A stretch of 64,000 nucleotides of DNA from Owenia fusiformis (taxonomy: Eukaryota; Annelida; Polychaeta; Sabellida; Oweniidae): contig CAIIXF020000009.1 in assembly GCA_903813345.2 (NCBI GenBank), forward strand, positions 17,385,759 through 17,449,758. Direction: 5' to 3'. The notes under the pieces were generated by a model. That model was not told the origin of the DNA. It made no database searches and saw nothing but the letters and a program-made list of their open reading frames with translations. Positions 14,262 to 27,500 of this stretch are shown one piece after another; the stretch's first letter is position 1, and every line of letters starts with the position of its first letter. The translations under genes were made by a program, and so were the position numbers.

Positions 14262-14805
14262 CTACTATGGTAATTTCTGAGATGTAAACATATTGAACTG
14301 TACTCCTGGTAATTTGTGCATGCTACTATAGTCAAAACACTAATGTTTGTGAGTACTTTGAATTTAAAAAATAAGCAATCAAATGACCATATTGAAACAG
14401 TTTATGTAAAAATAGAAACATTTATATTTATCCTAACTTTTGTATATTTTAGTTTGTTTTGTAGTATAGCTATCATATCTGTGTCCTCTGATATTTTGAT
14501 ACTTCTCAGCCATGTTATTTTCGGAAAAATAAACATGAAACTCCCTAAATTACAAAAGGCCACAGCTTTGCTGCACATTATACATTACTATCTGAAATAT
14601 ACAAAAGTTAGGATAAATATAAATGTTTCTAATTTTACATAAACTGTTTCAATATGGTCATTTGATTGCTTATTTTTTAAATTCAAAGTACTCACAAACA
14701 TTACTGTTTTGACTATATATTTCGAAAAGCACAAAATATAATAGCCTCAAATATCAACTGGGAGTACTGTTCAGTATTTCAAAACTGCAGATCTCAGAAA
14801 CTACT
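14262..14805. repeat. Foldback (long inverted repeat) element
   Basis: An arm at about 14262-14456 is repeated in inverted orientation at about 14593-14805, with a short spacer near 14460-14590. Inner parts are close to identical (TTAGGATAAATATAAATG, TTTGATTGCTTATTTTT, AGTACTCACAAACA). Outer parts diverge but remain recognisable (TCTGAGATG against ATCTCAGA). A 108-codon open frame across the left arm is an artefact of this repeat. The structure suits a non-autonomous foldback or MITE element. Confidence 0.75.
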
Positions 14806-15561
14806 AAACCTACATGTCGAATATTCAGTCTTGCTGAAACAAAAACAACCTGTATACTGTAGTGTATTTCCAGTTGATCCACAGCCAGTCAGTGACTCGA
14901 TGCCTGTCTAATGCCCCTCTTATGCTTTAACTCATTGTTAGTCTGAGGTGCATGTCTCTCTATCTTACTTACAGTAGTTAGATCTTAGCTCTATACGTTT
15001 TTTATCTTTCTATCAACATTATGACTGACAACTTGTTTTACATGTTTGCATCTATGACAACTTCCGGGTTATGAATTATTTTAATTTTTGGACATCAGAA
15101 GATATGAAATTGTCATCACATTGAAATCCCACGTATACCAGTTATCATTAGTTTTCAAATGACCCAATTCATCAAACGTGTGTTAAGAGGAATATTTAGT
15201 AGATATCTATATAAAACCTTACCATCTAATCATTGCATCTAATGAGCTTTCATTTCTTTCAAATTTCCAACGCCGGATTACGCTGAATATTTTTCTCACT
15301 TTTTAAACTTTAGACAACATCAATAAATAGAAGACTACACTTATTAGTTGTTATTAAACGTCGAAAAATTTAATTATTCTAACAAATGAAAGGAATATTG
15401 AAGTAAAGTGACTTTGGTAAACTCTTTGAGATTCACTCCTGACGACTTGTGCCTAGACTTCCGGTTTGGTTTTATTCCTCGAAATATTTATATTTACTTG
15501 TATATCTGCGTGTGTACAGAGATAAACAGAATTATATATGAAGTCAGTAATTTGAAACGAC

Positions 15562-18500
15562 ATGGGGTCTTTGTTTTCCAAGAAGAAGCCAGAATCTAGA
15601 GTTACCGAACAAGACAAAGCTATCTTGGTAAGTGACTACTTTTATTAGGCCTACCTTTTTGTAGGTAAAATTATGGCAGTGGCTGTACTAGTCTTCAATA
15701 ATACGGTATGAGCTGCCATTGATCTAATGTTCATGAGTAAACTGCAAGGAAAATGTAGTTCTACAAGTAGAACTCAATGTACGGCCTTCTTTATTATTCT
15801 GATCTTTCTTTGATACTGATAGCCATACATTGCAAGCTATGCAACCATGAGTCACATTTTTTCGATCGCTGGAAACAAAGTTATCTTGATAATTTACGAC
15901 AGATACTTGATAGTAATATAATAACACCTACCACCAATTGATTCAAAACATCCTTTCTGCGTAAAATATTCATCTTATCATTGAAAATGTGGCTATTCTT
16001 CTGAGCTTCTGAAATGAATAATTTCCTTGTGCCATTTTTGTTTGAAGTCAAACTTTTCGCGTCAAATGAAATTGATGTCGAATAAATTGACGAACTCCCA
16101 TGCAGTATCTCGGAATAGTATGTTGACGACTAGCACAGCCACGGAGTATGATAAATTGATAGTTGTCTAAAATCGTTTCGTAAAGTATTCCAGGGAATAT
16201 TAAATGGAGAATAACATGTTTAATGTACTTATCAATGGCGTTTCATTCTGTGTGTCAACATGATTTCAGATTTGCCATTTAGATGTTACTGTAACCTCAA
16301 CCAACTTTTCCAAACAATTTTGAAAGCTGTCTCGAATACTTCTGAATGTATTCATCATAAAAGACACAGGGGGATATCGGATTGTGTTGGTGTTTGGCAG
16401 TTGGCATATGTAACATGTAGCTTATGTAACAAATGACAGGTGGTGACATTTTGCATGTCAATGCCTTGTTTTAGTTTTTGTTATCACCTTTTGGAGCTAT
16501 GTTTTGACCAGCTACTGTGTGTATTGTACCAAATGCCATAATACTGATGCGCATGGTACCCAAAGGCGCTATACCGAATGCCATAATACTGATACGCATT
16601 GTACCAAAAAGTTTTCAAATGTGACTTGTAACATATCTATACGCCTAATGGCCACAGGATCACAGGCTGGTATTGGAAGATTTGTCCTCTGTGACGGAGC
16701 ATGTTATTTTTCATAAAAACACTAAGAAAACCGCACAATTTATTTTAAACTCATATGTTTCATTATACCAAGGAAAGTTACTTACTCCAATGCAATGGAT
16801 GTATCATTTGCGGGTAACTTTCACTTCTGTTTGAAGTCCAATAACGTTGGGAGGAAAAGCTATTGAAAATGGCCTCGGAGTATCATACTCCAAAATGTTC
16901 CATTTCTTGTTAAACTTTTTAATGGCACAATATAGTGACACAATAATATTTGCATATGTTTTCAGCATTACTATGAAGGCATTAATGAGATGTTGATGTA
17001 TTGGGTCTTTTCAATTCTTTTATAAAAAAGAATGTTTATATTTTTGCATGTAAAATACATTAAAATCTTTTTTGAATGAAAAGTGATTTAATGGGCGATA
17101 ATTTGTCATGTGTGGTTTTATAAACTTTATAAATAAGATCACACATGACAAATTATGAACCTTTAAATCACCTTTTCATTCAAAAAAGTTTTTAATGTTT
17201 TTTACATGCACTTTTTACATGTTATAAAACTGGTGATGTCTTAAACAAATGCAAACCGTAAACTGTGAACTTAATCTAGTTTGTCCCATAGTCTGTTTGT
17301 TGACCTGAGAAAGGTCTAGAGACACCTCAAAATGTCACCACCTCAAAATGTCACCACCTAGTTGCTCACAATATTATTAGTTCAATCTTCAACTCTGTAG
17401 ATGATTTTGAAGCAAAGCATTTGAAGCAATTCATTCACATGTTTCACGTACAATGCATACAATAAATAGCCTAGTGCCCCATTACACAGTCTGATATCGC
17501 TCGGAACGCACCATTAAAGGTTTAAAATCAAAAAATTTCCAAAGGGGGTATGCCCCAAACTCCCCTGGTTTTGCTCGGCCTTCGGCCTCACATACCTGCT
17601 ATCAAAATCCTGGTTACGCAGCTGGAATGAGAAATTAAGTATAATGCAGGGTGGCAACATTACAACAGCTTTTTTATGATATGAAATAGCTACCCACACA
17701 TTTCAATAAATCATGACATATTTTTGCTCATTAACAACGTTACATGAAGGTTTTATTATGATATGAAAGAGTTAATAATACATAATTTTTTAGTCCCTGA
17801 ACTTTGGAAGCTGCCAATATGTTGCATTGGCCAAGATGCCCCACTTGGGCTGTGATTCTGGGGTGATTGCAGCTTTGAGTGTCTCATTCTTGATAAAGGC
17901 ACTTTGTTGCTGTTTTTGCCTGGTCTCTCTAATTGTTAATGATTTTCAATAATAATCATAATCTACCATCTTCTATTTAAGCCATATTACTTTTAAAATT
18001 ATGTTGTGAGCAGGGGCGTCAGAAGTATTTGCTAAGGGAGGGGGCGACTTTTGGATATGGATACATAGGACGTGCGTGAGTCAGGGGGGGGGGGCATGTC
18101 CCTAGAAAATTCTCAAATTTAGGCCCTCTCTGGTGCATTCTGAACATATATCAGCACAACACCCCCAATAATAAAAATAAGAAAAATTGTGTTTTTATAA
18201 AAATAGCTTGACTTTGACAAAAAAACGTTTTCTAAAATATACGTTTGCACTTATTCTTCAAAGTACATGTTTTTACATAGCCTACTGTATGGGTTCCTGA
18301 GAAACTATGGTATAGAAATGAGATCTTCTATGCTTGATGATGTAGACTAGATAATGACATAGTATCATTTCTATCATGATTACACTTTGAAGAGCTTTCA
18401 ATTCTAGGCTCGGTTTCAAATCTAAAAAAATCTTCGCCCTCAACACCCTCCCCCTTCCAACGCCAATGGTTAGTATACAGCCAATTGCAGCTGTCAATTT

Positions 18501-21500
18501 GTTGGACTTTGGCAATTATTTAGTTGTGTACATATGTATTACTGGAATAAATTATTGATGATTATAAATAAAAAAAAAGTATACAATAATGGTTTTCAGT
18601 ATAACGCGCATCAGTATTAATGCATGAAATATTACCATTAAATGACACACATTAAAATGTATACTGACTGCTTTTTTATTACAAGAAAACTAATTTATAA
18701 TTTAGTGAACATATACTTGCAGCAATTGAAACAACAAAGGGATAAGTTGAAGCAGTATCAGAAGAAGGTGCAAGTGCAATTAGAGAAAGAGCGAGCTTTG
18801 GCAAAACAGCTTCTCAGTGATGGCAAGAAGGAGTAAGAACATATTTCTTCTTTTAAAATACTCTTTATATAATAACTTATATGCCCCACCCAATTTTGAA
18901 AATTGATACAAGCAAAGATTTAAGGATTTAAGCCCTAGACTCAGTGCTTTGTCTGCTGATGCTGAATCATTCCATTGAAGGTGTTGTTCCCAAATCTTTG
19001 CATGACTGCACAGCGGAAATGTATAGTAAAGTGAACAATGCATGAGTGGAATGGAGTAGCCACAATGCATTGAGCGATGGCTTAATTCTTTTCATACATT
19101 CCAAAATATTTTCTACGAAATAACCTAAAAGATACAAAATCACTAAAAGAATGTATATTCAGTGAAACATTTTGCAAGGGTCAAGTTTACAAAGTATCAA
19201 TTTCAATCTGGAGAGTCAAGTTGTGACCATGACAACTGTTTAACAAGTGACCTCGGATGCAGATTTCCAATCTGGAGTCTAATAAAGAAGAAGAAGAATA
19301 CTGGCAAAAGTAATAGACTCCAGATTGCAGTCTAATAATAACTTTGATTCAGATTAACTGGGACTGATGAATTCTCATGAATTGATGCTGCTTACAATTT
19401 ATTTGTATATGTTTTATCCAGAACCAACAACAGATGTCGTTCTGTTTAAACCAAAATAATTAAAACATAGAATGATCACAATAAACTGTGGATAACATCA
19501 GGTCTAGGGATAATAATAATAATTTCAGCTACTCTGAACTCTACATCAAAAATCAAACTCAACACCAAACATTCAAGTCCCATTTTTAAAAAGTTAAATA
19601 TTTTGACTTGACTTCAGACTGCCACCTTTATATAGAAAATCGCAACAGAATCTCCTTACCCTTATTTCTTAATTTTAAACCTTTTTCAAGACACTCCATA
19701 TGTACAGGGTGGGCCAAAAAAACATTACCCAACTTCAAATCAGGATAAAAATAGTTATGTTCAGTATGGTACATTGACTTACACATCATTTTAAAGGTAA
19801 TTCATTTTCAAACAATTTGATATATAACACTATGTCATGAAATCAATATTAAAGTTTTATTATACTTACTTGTTAGGCCGGGTTGCTATTTAAGGTCTCC
19901 AGATTTTAGGGAAAAAATTGTAAATCTGTGGAATTCCGTTAATTTTTTATTTATAGTATATCATTTTGTTAGGTGAATACATGCTTGTTTATTAACATAT
20001 TTGTGTGACTAAACTTATTGTTTATGAATTTCAATGTTGTTTATTATCAATAATTACTCAAAAGGGGTCTGTTCAAAGACATTAAACGTATATGTGGTGA
20101 GGATTTTATTTTTCAACAAGACATTGCCTAGTACCATAGAACAATGGAGACATTGACATTCCTTTGCAAACAAGGTGTCAATTTGATTGATCTCGATGCT
20201 TGGCCACCCAAAAGCCCCATTGCTAATGTGTTAGATTACCATACATGGAGCCATGTCGAGGAAATGGTACAATCACAAGCTTCCAATAAACAGCATTGGT
20301 GAGCTGAAGCACAGAATCCTAAAGTGCTGAATTGAATTGCAACAGAAATCTGTTAGTTAGGCAATTGATAGATTGCGCTACCACTTGAAGCTTATTGTTG
20401 ACACAGAGGGGGGGGGGTAATCGAGCAATTGTTAAAATGAATAAAGTGTAAAATGTTATTAAACAAGACTGAAATTCATAAACAATAAAATAAGTCACAC
20501 AATGATGAAAATATCAATATATATATATATCTTTTATTGACTCTCTGATGTCATTGCAATGACATATTAGTCACTACAAACTACAATATACAAAATTAAA
20601 CTAAGACTAAACTAACTACTTCATAGGAAATATACAAAGTTGTAAAATACAATTACAGCATCACAAAATGTAAAATACAAAAATGAGATAATTGTAAAAT
20701 ACAGATACAACATGACAGAATTTAAAACATCAGTGTGATGTATCATTGTTACAATATTAATCCAGTTTTTTGAATGAATGATAAATGAACTTTGCTAGAT
20801 GTAAAATTACATAAGAATTTTTATGAGACAAAAGCTTTTTTAAAATAAAGTTAGGACTTCCTAAAAAATTAAATCGCGTAAGGGTGTCAAACAAAAGTTT
20901 TCTCTCTGTTGTATTTTTCTTACACACCATGATAAAGTGTTGTTCATCTTCTAAAATACCACACATATTACATAAACGTTCATCCAAAGGTCTTGGCTTA
21001 GGCTTCAAATGACGACCAATTTCTATATGTAATTTGTGTGAACTAAGCCTAAATCTACTTATTGCTTGTCTGTAATTTTTATTTTGTATATTTAAATAAC
21101 CCTCTCTTTCAAAGACATTTTTGAATGTTATGTAAGTTCTTAAAACAGGATATTTGAAAATATCTTTCTGCCACTGAGACTTATAATTCTGATACAGTTT
21201 TTTTGTTATCATCTTGATAAAAATATAATCATCATCGATCTTTTGAGTTTCCCAATATGAGAATAAATCACATTTTTTCAAAATATCAGTGATTTTGTTT
21301 GACCAAGTACCTTTAAAACCCAGTTGGCTCATTTCACGGTCATGTGTAAATGTTTTATGAAGAATGTTTCCAGGTGATAGATGAATTAAACGGAGCCAAT
21401 ATTTAATTAACTTAATTTCAAAACGTATTTTTAATGGGTAACGTCCTAATTCTCCATAGACTGCTGGTGTTGCTGTTGATTTTTTAACACCTAATAAACT

Positions 21501-24500
21501 TTTAAGAAAAGATAAATGCATTGTCTCTATTGTCTTAAGATGTTTTTCATTAATCCACACCTCTGAAGCATAAGTTAGGATAGGTTCAACTAAAGAGTCA
21601 AAAAGGTGCAATGCAAGATTAACTGGAATGTCATTAAATTTTTTATATTGCTGTTTAACTTTAAACAAAGCTTTTCTTGCCTGCTCTTTTAGATAACATA
21701 CATGCTGGTCAAAATTCTTAGTTTTGCTGAATACACATCCTAGATATTTATATTGCTCAACACTTTCTATTGCACTATCATTGAATGTACATATCCTAAC
21801 ATGTATTCAACTTACAAAAAATGATATTCTATAAATGAAAAATTGACATAATTCCGCAGATTTACTATTTTCTCCCTAAAATCTGGAGACCTTAAATAGC
21901 TACCCGGCCTCCCAAATAAGTATAACTTTACTGTTGATTTCATGACATAGTGTTATATACCAAATTGTTTGAAAATGAATTACCTTTAAAATGATGTATA
22001 AGTCAATGTACCATATTGAACATAACTATTTTTATCCTGATTTGAAGTTGGGTATTGGTTTTCTTTGGCCCACCCTGTATATATGTTGCATAACTTGTTT
22101 GAACATTGGCATATAGACTTGTCCTTTGGCACATTTAAAGTCGACATAATATGAAATCAGATGTGTAGCTCAAGTGGGTCAAATTTTATGAGCAGTACAA
22201 CATTTACTCTAAATATCGTCCATTCCTTTGCAGACACACATGGATTCTACACAAAAAATGCCACCCAGCTTTTGTAACTATCATTTTGGCTTGTACCATT
22301 CAGGGAAATGAAGTTCATTCAATAAAATAATGCAGTTGTCATTATAAATTATTCCAAAATTATGTTACAAAAGGTGGGTGTCATTTTTTGTATGATCCAG
22401 TTGTGCCAGCAAAGGCATAGACGACACCTTTTCTAATGCTCATAAATGTGCATCTAGGTGAGCTAGTCATCTGAAACTTCTTGTGGAGTTGCGAAATGGA
22501 TTGTAGTTATGGAGTTATGAAACATTATGAGGGTGGGTGTCATTTTTTGGTGTCACACGGTACCGAAGATTCTAGATGTCAATATAAATTGACAATAAGA
22601 AGGTTAAGAACTGAGAATGTTCAAAATTAAATTGCGATTAGAGATAAGATTTAAAAACAATTTGAAAGAATTGTAAAGAACAATTTAATCAGTCAATACC
22701 TTTTATACTTTCATTTTGATTGTAATAGCTTCTATAATTGATTAAAACAACTAAAATTGAATGTTTAAGAGTCATAAAATATAAACACTCAATGTGATTT
22801 CCTTTTCATGCATTGTTTGAGAATTGTAATTTGAGGGTTTAAAGATGCATTATACCATAGGTTTCTCCCCTAGACAACCAATGATGTCCTATTGTTATTG
22901 CTCATATAATATCTCACATACCATGGATATATCTTGAGAATAACTTTTGAGTATATTATTGCCGAAATACTGAAATAATCAACAGAACAACCAACCTCCA
23001 GAATTAAACACAATCGATTCCTCGCCTAGCGAGGGGAATCCCCATTGAGTCACACAAGCGCCTTGAACCAGGTAGCCAATCAGCTTCATGATAAACAAAT
23101 TCAACGACCAATCAGATAACAGGAGGACTTTCCCGGTATATTCAAACTTCAGATTGAATTAATTAGATCGGCCAGCACAATCGCAAACTGAAAGAGGGGG
23201 ATTTGGGACTTTTTCTTTGGTAAGTAGATGGTTGAGTATGTGGTAAAACTCAATATGCAAAAAATTCCAGAGGGGTCTTGATTGTGCTATCCTATGGCAT
23301 AGAGCCTCTTTAAATAAATCATTGAACAAAATTAGCATTTGTGTTGCATTATTATTTCAGGAAAGCCAAACTTCTACTTAGGAAAAAGAGGTTTGCAGAG
23401 GGACTTTTAACAAAAACTGATGGACAATTAGACAATATTGAGAGAATGGTGAGTCTGATACAATAATCGACATAAGTACTAGTAATTGAAATTATTTTGT
23501 CAAGGCAAATCCACAATAATTGTTCACTGCTTATAACAAAGTTGAAATAGAAAAATGTACAGAAAATAACTTATTGAAAAGGAAATGTTGAAATGAAATA
23601 TCCAAGACTCACAGATAGTTGGGATATCCATATTTTGTCATTGTCAACCTGATGTGATTAAATGAAATCCAAATCAATTTTTATCACTTACTTTTTTGAG
23701 GAGAGGGGATTAGAGTCATACCAACTGCCATATTTTGTAAATTGATTTATTGACGTGTTCCCTTATTCATACACATGCTATTATTTTATCAAATACTTGT
23801 ATATGTCTGAGATTCATGAAAATATATACACTGTACATGTATCATAGGAATTGTGGTAGTGAGGGTTGATTATTCTGTTTTCTTATTATTGGAGTTTTTA
23901 TCCCATCGAATGAAGTTTGGAGGGATATAGGGAAAGCCTCCATCCGTCCGTATGTGCATCCGTACATATGCCCGTCTGTCCGTCCATCCGTACATACGCC
24001 CGTCTGTCCGTCCATACCGTCCCTGTCCATCCGGGCAATAACTAAAATACCGTTGGCCCGATTTTGTTCATATTTTGTACACATATACCCAATGGGGATG
24101 GAAGTTCTGCTCAAAAGCTGATTTTCAAAATGGCCGCTCATTTAAAAATGGCGGCCATTTTAGTGCCAACTTTACAGTGATTTAGGTACTGCATATAAAA
24201 CTGTAATAGCAATATGTTTTAAATGTAAAAAATTATACAGGACATTGATTAAGCTAGAAATGTAAATATAGAAGAAATACATGGCAGCCATCTTGAAAAT
24301 GGCTGCCTTTGCACGTCATTTTACGATTTTTGCTGTAACTTGAAAAGTAGTGGAGCAATTTTGTTCATATTTGGTATGTGAATACTTTAAGCATGGCACA
24401 ATGTCTAATGACGTTTTGGGTAGTAGGCGGCCCTTTTGAAAAATGGCCGCCATTTTTACGTGAACAGTTATTTTACATTTTTTACTACATGTATAACTCA

Positions 24501-27500
24501 AAAAGTAGTGGAGCCATTTTATTCATACTTTATATGTGAATACTATAAGCATGGCACACTGTCTAATGACACTTTGGGTAGTAGGTGGCCATTTTGAAAA
24601 ATGGCCACCATTTTTACGTTTTTTACTATAACTTGAAAAGTAGTGAAGAGATTTTGTTCATATTTGTTGTGTGAAAACTTTAAGCATGGCACATTGTCGA
24701 ATAAAACTTTTGGGAGTAGTCGGCCATTTTGAAAAATGGCCACCATTTTTATGATTTAGCGATTTTGTTCATATTTGATATGTGAATACTCATAAGGATT
24801 GCATACTGACTCTTATGACATTTTGGGTAGTAGGCGGCCATTTACTTCTTCTGATGACAACTTGGCTAGTGAGCAACCAGTTTGAAAATGGTGGCCTTTC
24901 TTATGTGTGTTATTTTATGATATTTGCTATATATTTCCTTTGTAAAAATGCCAGCCATTTCTGTTCGATGGAATTCGCTACGCTTTGGCATTGCCGTTGT
25001 TCTGGTTTACAATTGGAGATGCTTAAAACAATACATATGATTGCAGGTTCATGACATAGAGTTTGCCCAGATTGAGGCAAAGGTGGTTGAGGGACTGAAG
25101 ATTGGCAATGAATCTTTAAAGAAGATGCATCAAATAATGTCTATAGAAGATGTTGAGAGAATTATGGATGAGGCACAAGAAGGAATTGAGTACCAACAGG
25201 TAAATATTGGACTTAAAAGTCATTATTTAATATGAATAACTCAGTTAATATTTTTTGATACTTTCCTGTGGCAGCCCAGCCCCCCTCCCCCTGAGGTTGC
25301 CCCCACCCTCCTAAAAAATTGGGGCCCAAAAACATTTTGTTTGCTCATCCCCACATATTGGGCAATCTAGATGACAAACTGACACAACTGGGCATTATCA
25401 TTTTTGATTTTCCTCTTCATTTTCAGTACTGCCCCTGCTTTCCCTATAACTTTTGAAATATAAAAGAAAAAAGATATACATGTACAGGGTGACCCAAATA
25501 ACAGAACCCTATAAAAGAATAATAATTTCCTAAATGCCCATCTTATCAACCCACTTTTTTTATGTGCATAATCTAGAATCTATGGATGATAAATGAGTTA
25601 GTTTTTGTAATTTTATAATATGTCAATATGATACCAAGTTTGCTACACAAAATTGATTATTTGTGATATCATGGATGATCTAAAAATGTGTCCAATTTTG
25701 GGAAAATCATCATTGAGACAAAATTATATCATAATATAAATTCAAAAGAGGATGTGAATCACAGTCTCTTCAATATTTTAATTGAAAGATGAAGAATAGG
25801 CAATTGACCTTTTTCCTAGGGTAGGGCTAGAATACATGTATTGCCAGAGTCACTTAATTTCTTGATTTAAGAAGATCTTCTTGACATGTGAATTGTGATT
25901 TCATCATAAAATTGTGATCCTTGTAGGAATAAATGAACTTTTGAAGGTTTTCAGCATTGTTTCAATGTACCCTTTGCATTCGTTTGACTTCACTTCTTAA
26001 AAGAGAGCTTCGTCTTCACTCTTTCAAACTAAAATAAACCTGTGAACTCACCGCGCCAATCAGTGTTCGTCGGCCAAATTTGACCGACGTTCTTTATATG
26101 GTCATTCCTTCTGACGTCATCGTTGAGCCTAGAATTGACCAATAACATGCGCATATTTAATTAGAAGGCATTTGGGGTATGTTTCTTCAAGCTCGCTGAT
26201 TGGTAGAAGGTCAGCGCGTAGGTCAAAAGTGATTTACCCAAACTGTCACCGGTACCCGTCGTGGGGGCGGGGCTACTAAACTGTAATATGGTCTCTACTA
26301 GGCAGAGTGTAGTTTAACTAGACTCTGCACGCAGGGTAGTTTCAATGAGGATTTAGCCCGACTTTTTTTTGACAACTAGAAAATCATTAGAATTTGAATA
26401 AAGGTAAATAATGGTGCAAATCAAAGTTGTTTTGATAGAAAATTATACACAGAATTCAAATATGCCATCAAATAGAAGAAAATGTTAGTATTAGATGGTT
26501 CGAAATGCAGATCTCCTAAAATCTCATTAAAACGAGACTTTAACAAAACAAAAAAACAACATCAGATGACTGAAATTCCTGGCCTCTGAGCAAGAACACC
26601 TCAAACCCTGTACGGAAAACCTTACATTTTCTTTTCTTTCTTTAAAGTTCACGTGTTATTTGCTGATGCCATAGGGACATTGGATATCTGCTTTAAAGAT
26701 ACTGTAGCTTTGAGATAGCTGAATTCAAAAAATGACATGGCCACCATATTCTATGAGGAAAGTTCCTGATAACTTGAATACCAGTCATCAGATTTGATGT
26801 GTCAGACCTTCTGTTCAACAAAAATACTAGAAGACCTAACATATCTCCCCATGTTTTGCGCCTATTCATTTAGCAATTCAATCGTAAACTTTCCCTTGAA
26901 AAAAATTTATCTTCCAGATTTGTCGGATTTTCTAGCAAAAATCGGCTACCAATCACAGAGCATGTGTCCATCAGGTCAAAGGAAATTTTTCCTGATCTCT
27001 ATTCAAATTTTATTCCTGAGTTCATCAGTACCTTAGGATTGTTTGCCTTTTAGGTATCCTCTCAAAAAATAATCAAAATGGGATAGTTCTTGAGAATGTG
27101 CAATATATGTATCCATTTTATTATCGCTATAATTTTTGAAGAAAATTAACCCAGGGTCTGTTTTCACTTAAATCATAGTTAGAGCTCCCTTCAAAACTTT
27201 ATTTCCCTGCTTCAATTGATCAAGCAACAAAATATTCAAACAGAAAATGCTACTTTATCAAAAATGGATACATTGCATCTTTTTGGACCACCCTGTACAA
27301 TGTAGAGGCCGGGAGCACTATGTCTCCAGATATGGGACAGACTATGTTCAATCTTAAAGCTCAAGAGTGTTTAAGCATGTCAAAGAGTCAACATCCATCA
27401 CATGATATTAAAATTATTAATAACAGGGCATTGGGGATATTTAACACATGTGCTTTCATCAATAGGCCATCATAAATGTTGGCTTCTCGACATGTAGCCT

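Larger units (their letters stand above)
12472..15561. other. Gene-free region between satellite and CHMP6
   Basis: No convincing coding exon is visible on either strand; open frames are short and AT-rich. Contents include a short tandem tract at 12950-13105 (ATTTTGTAATTTTTTGTGCAAC-type units of about 37 bp), a palindromic repeat at 13829-14105 and a foldback at 14262-14805. The CHMP6 promoter and 5' UTR should lie in the last few hundred bases, but no TATA box or initiator could be assigned. Confidence 0.6.
15628..18722 (+). other. CHMP6 intron 1 contents
   Basis: A 3.1-kb intron with no supported gene. It contains a two-copy tandem duplication near 16525-16610 (TGCCATAATACTGAT), a GGTGGTGACATTTTG fragment at 16438 and a related AAATGTCACCACCT piece at 17313-17420 that belong to the family at 41372 and 47755, a hairpin at 17041-17212, and a probable hAT-like fragment at about 18013-18470. 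Confidence 0.6.

Noticed and set aside
14316-14642. 108-codon plus-strand frame
   Set aside because: It runs across an arm of a foldback repeat and lacks any recognisable family, splice context or codon signal.
23842-25054. Several 60-100 codon frames in CHMP6 intron 3
   Set aside because: They are translations of the CCATTTT tandem repeat and a CCGTCCATCCG microsatellite.
25495-27295. A single 1.8-kb mariner element in CHMP6 intron 4
   Set aside because: The ends share only about 15 bases and the interiors do not match in inverse. They may belong to two elements, so it is kept only as a low-confidence feature.
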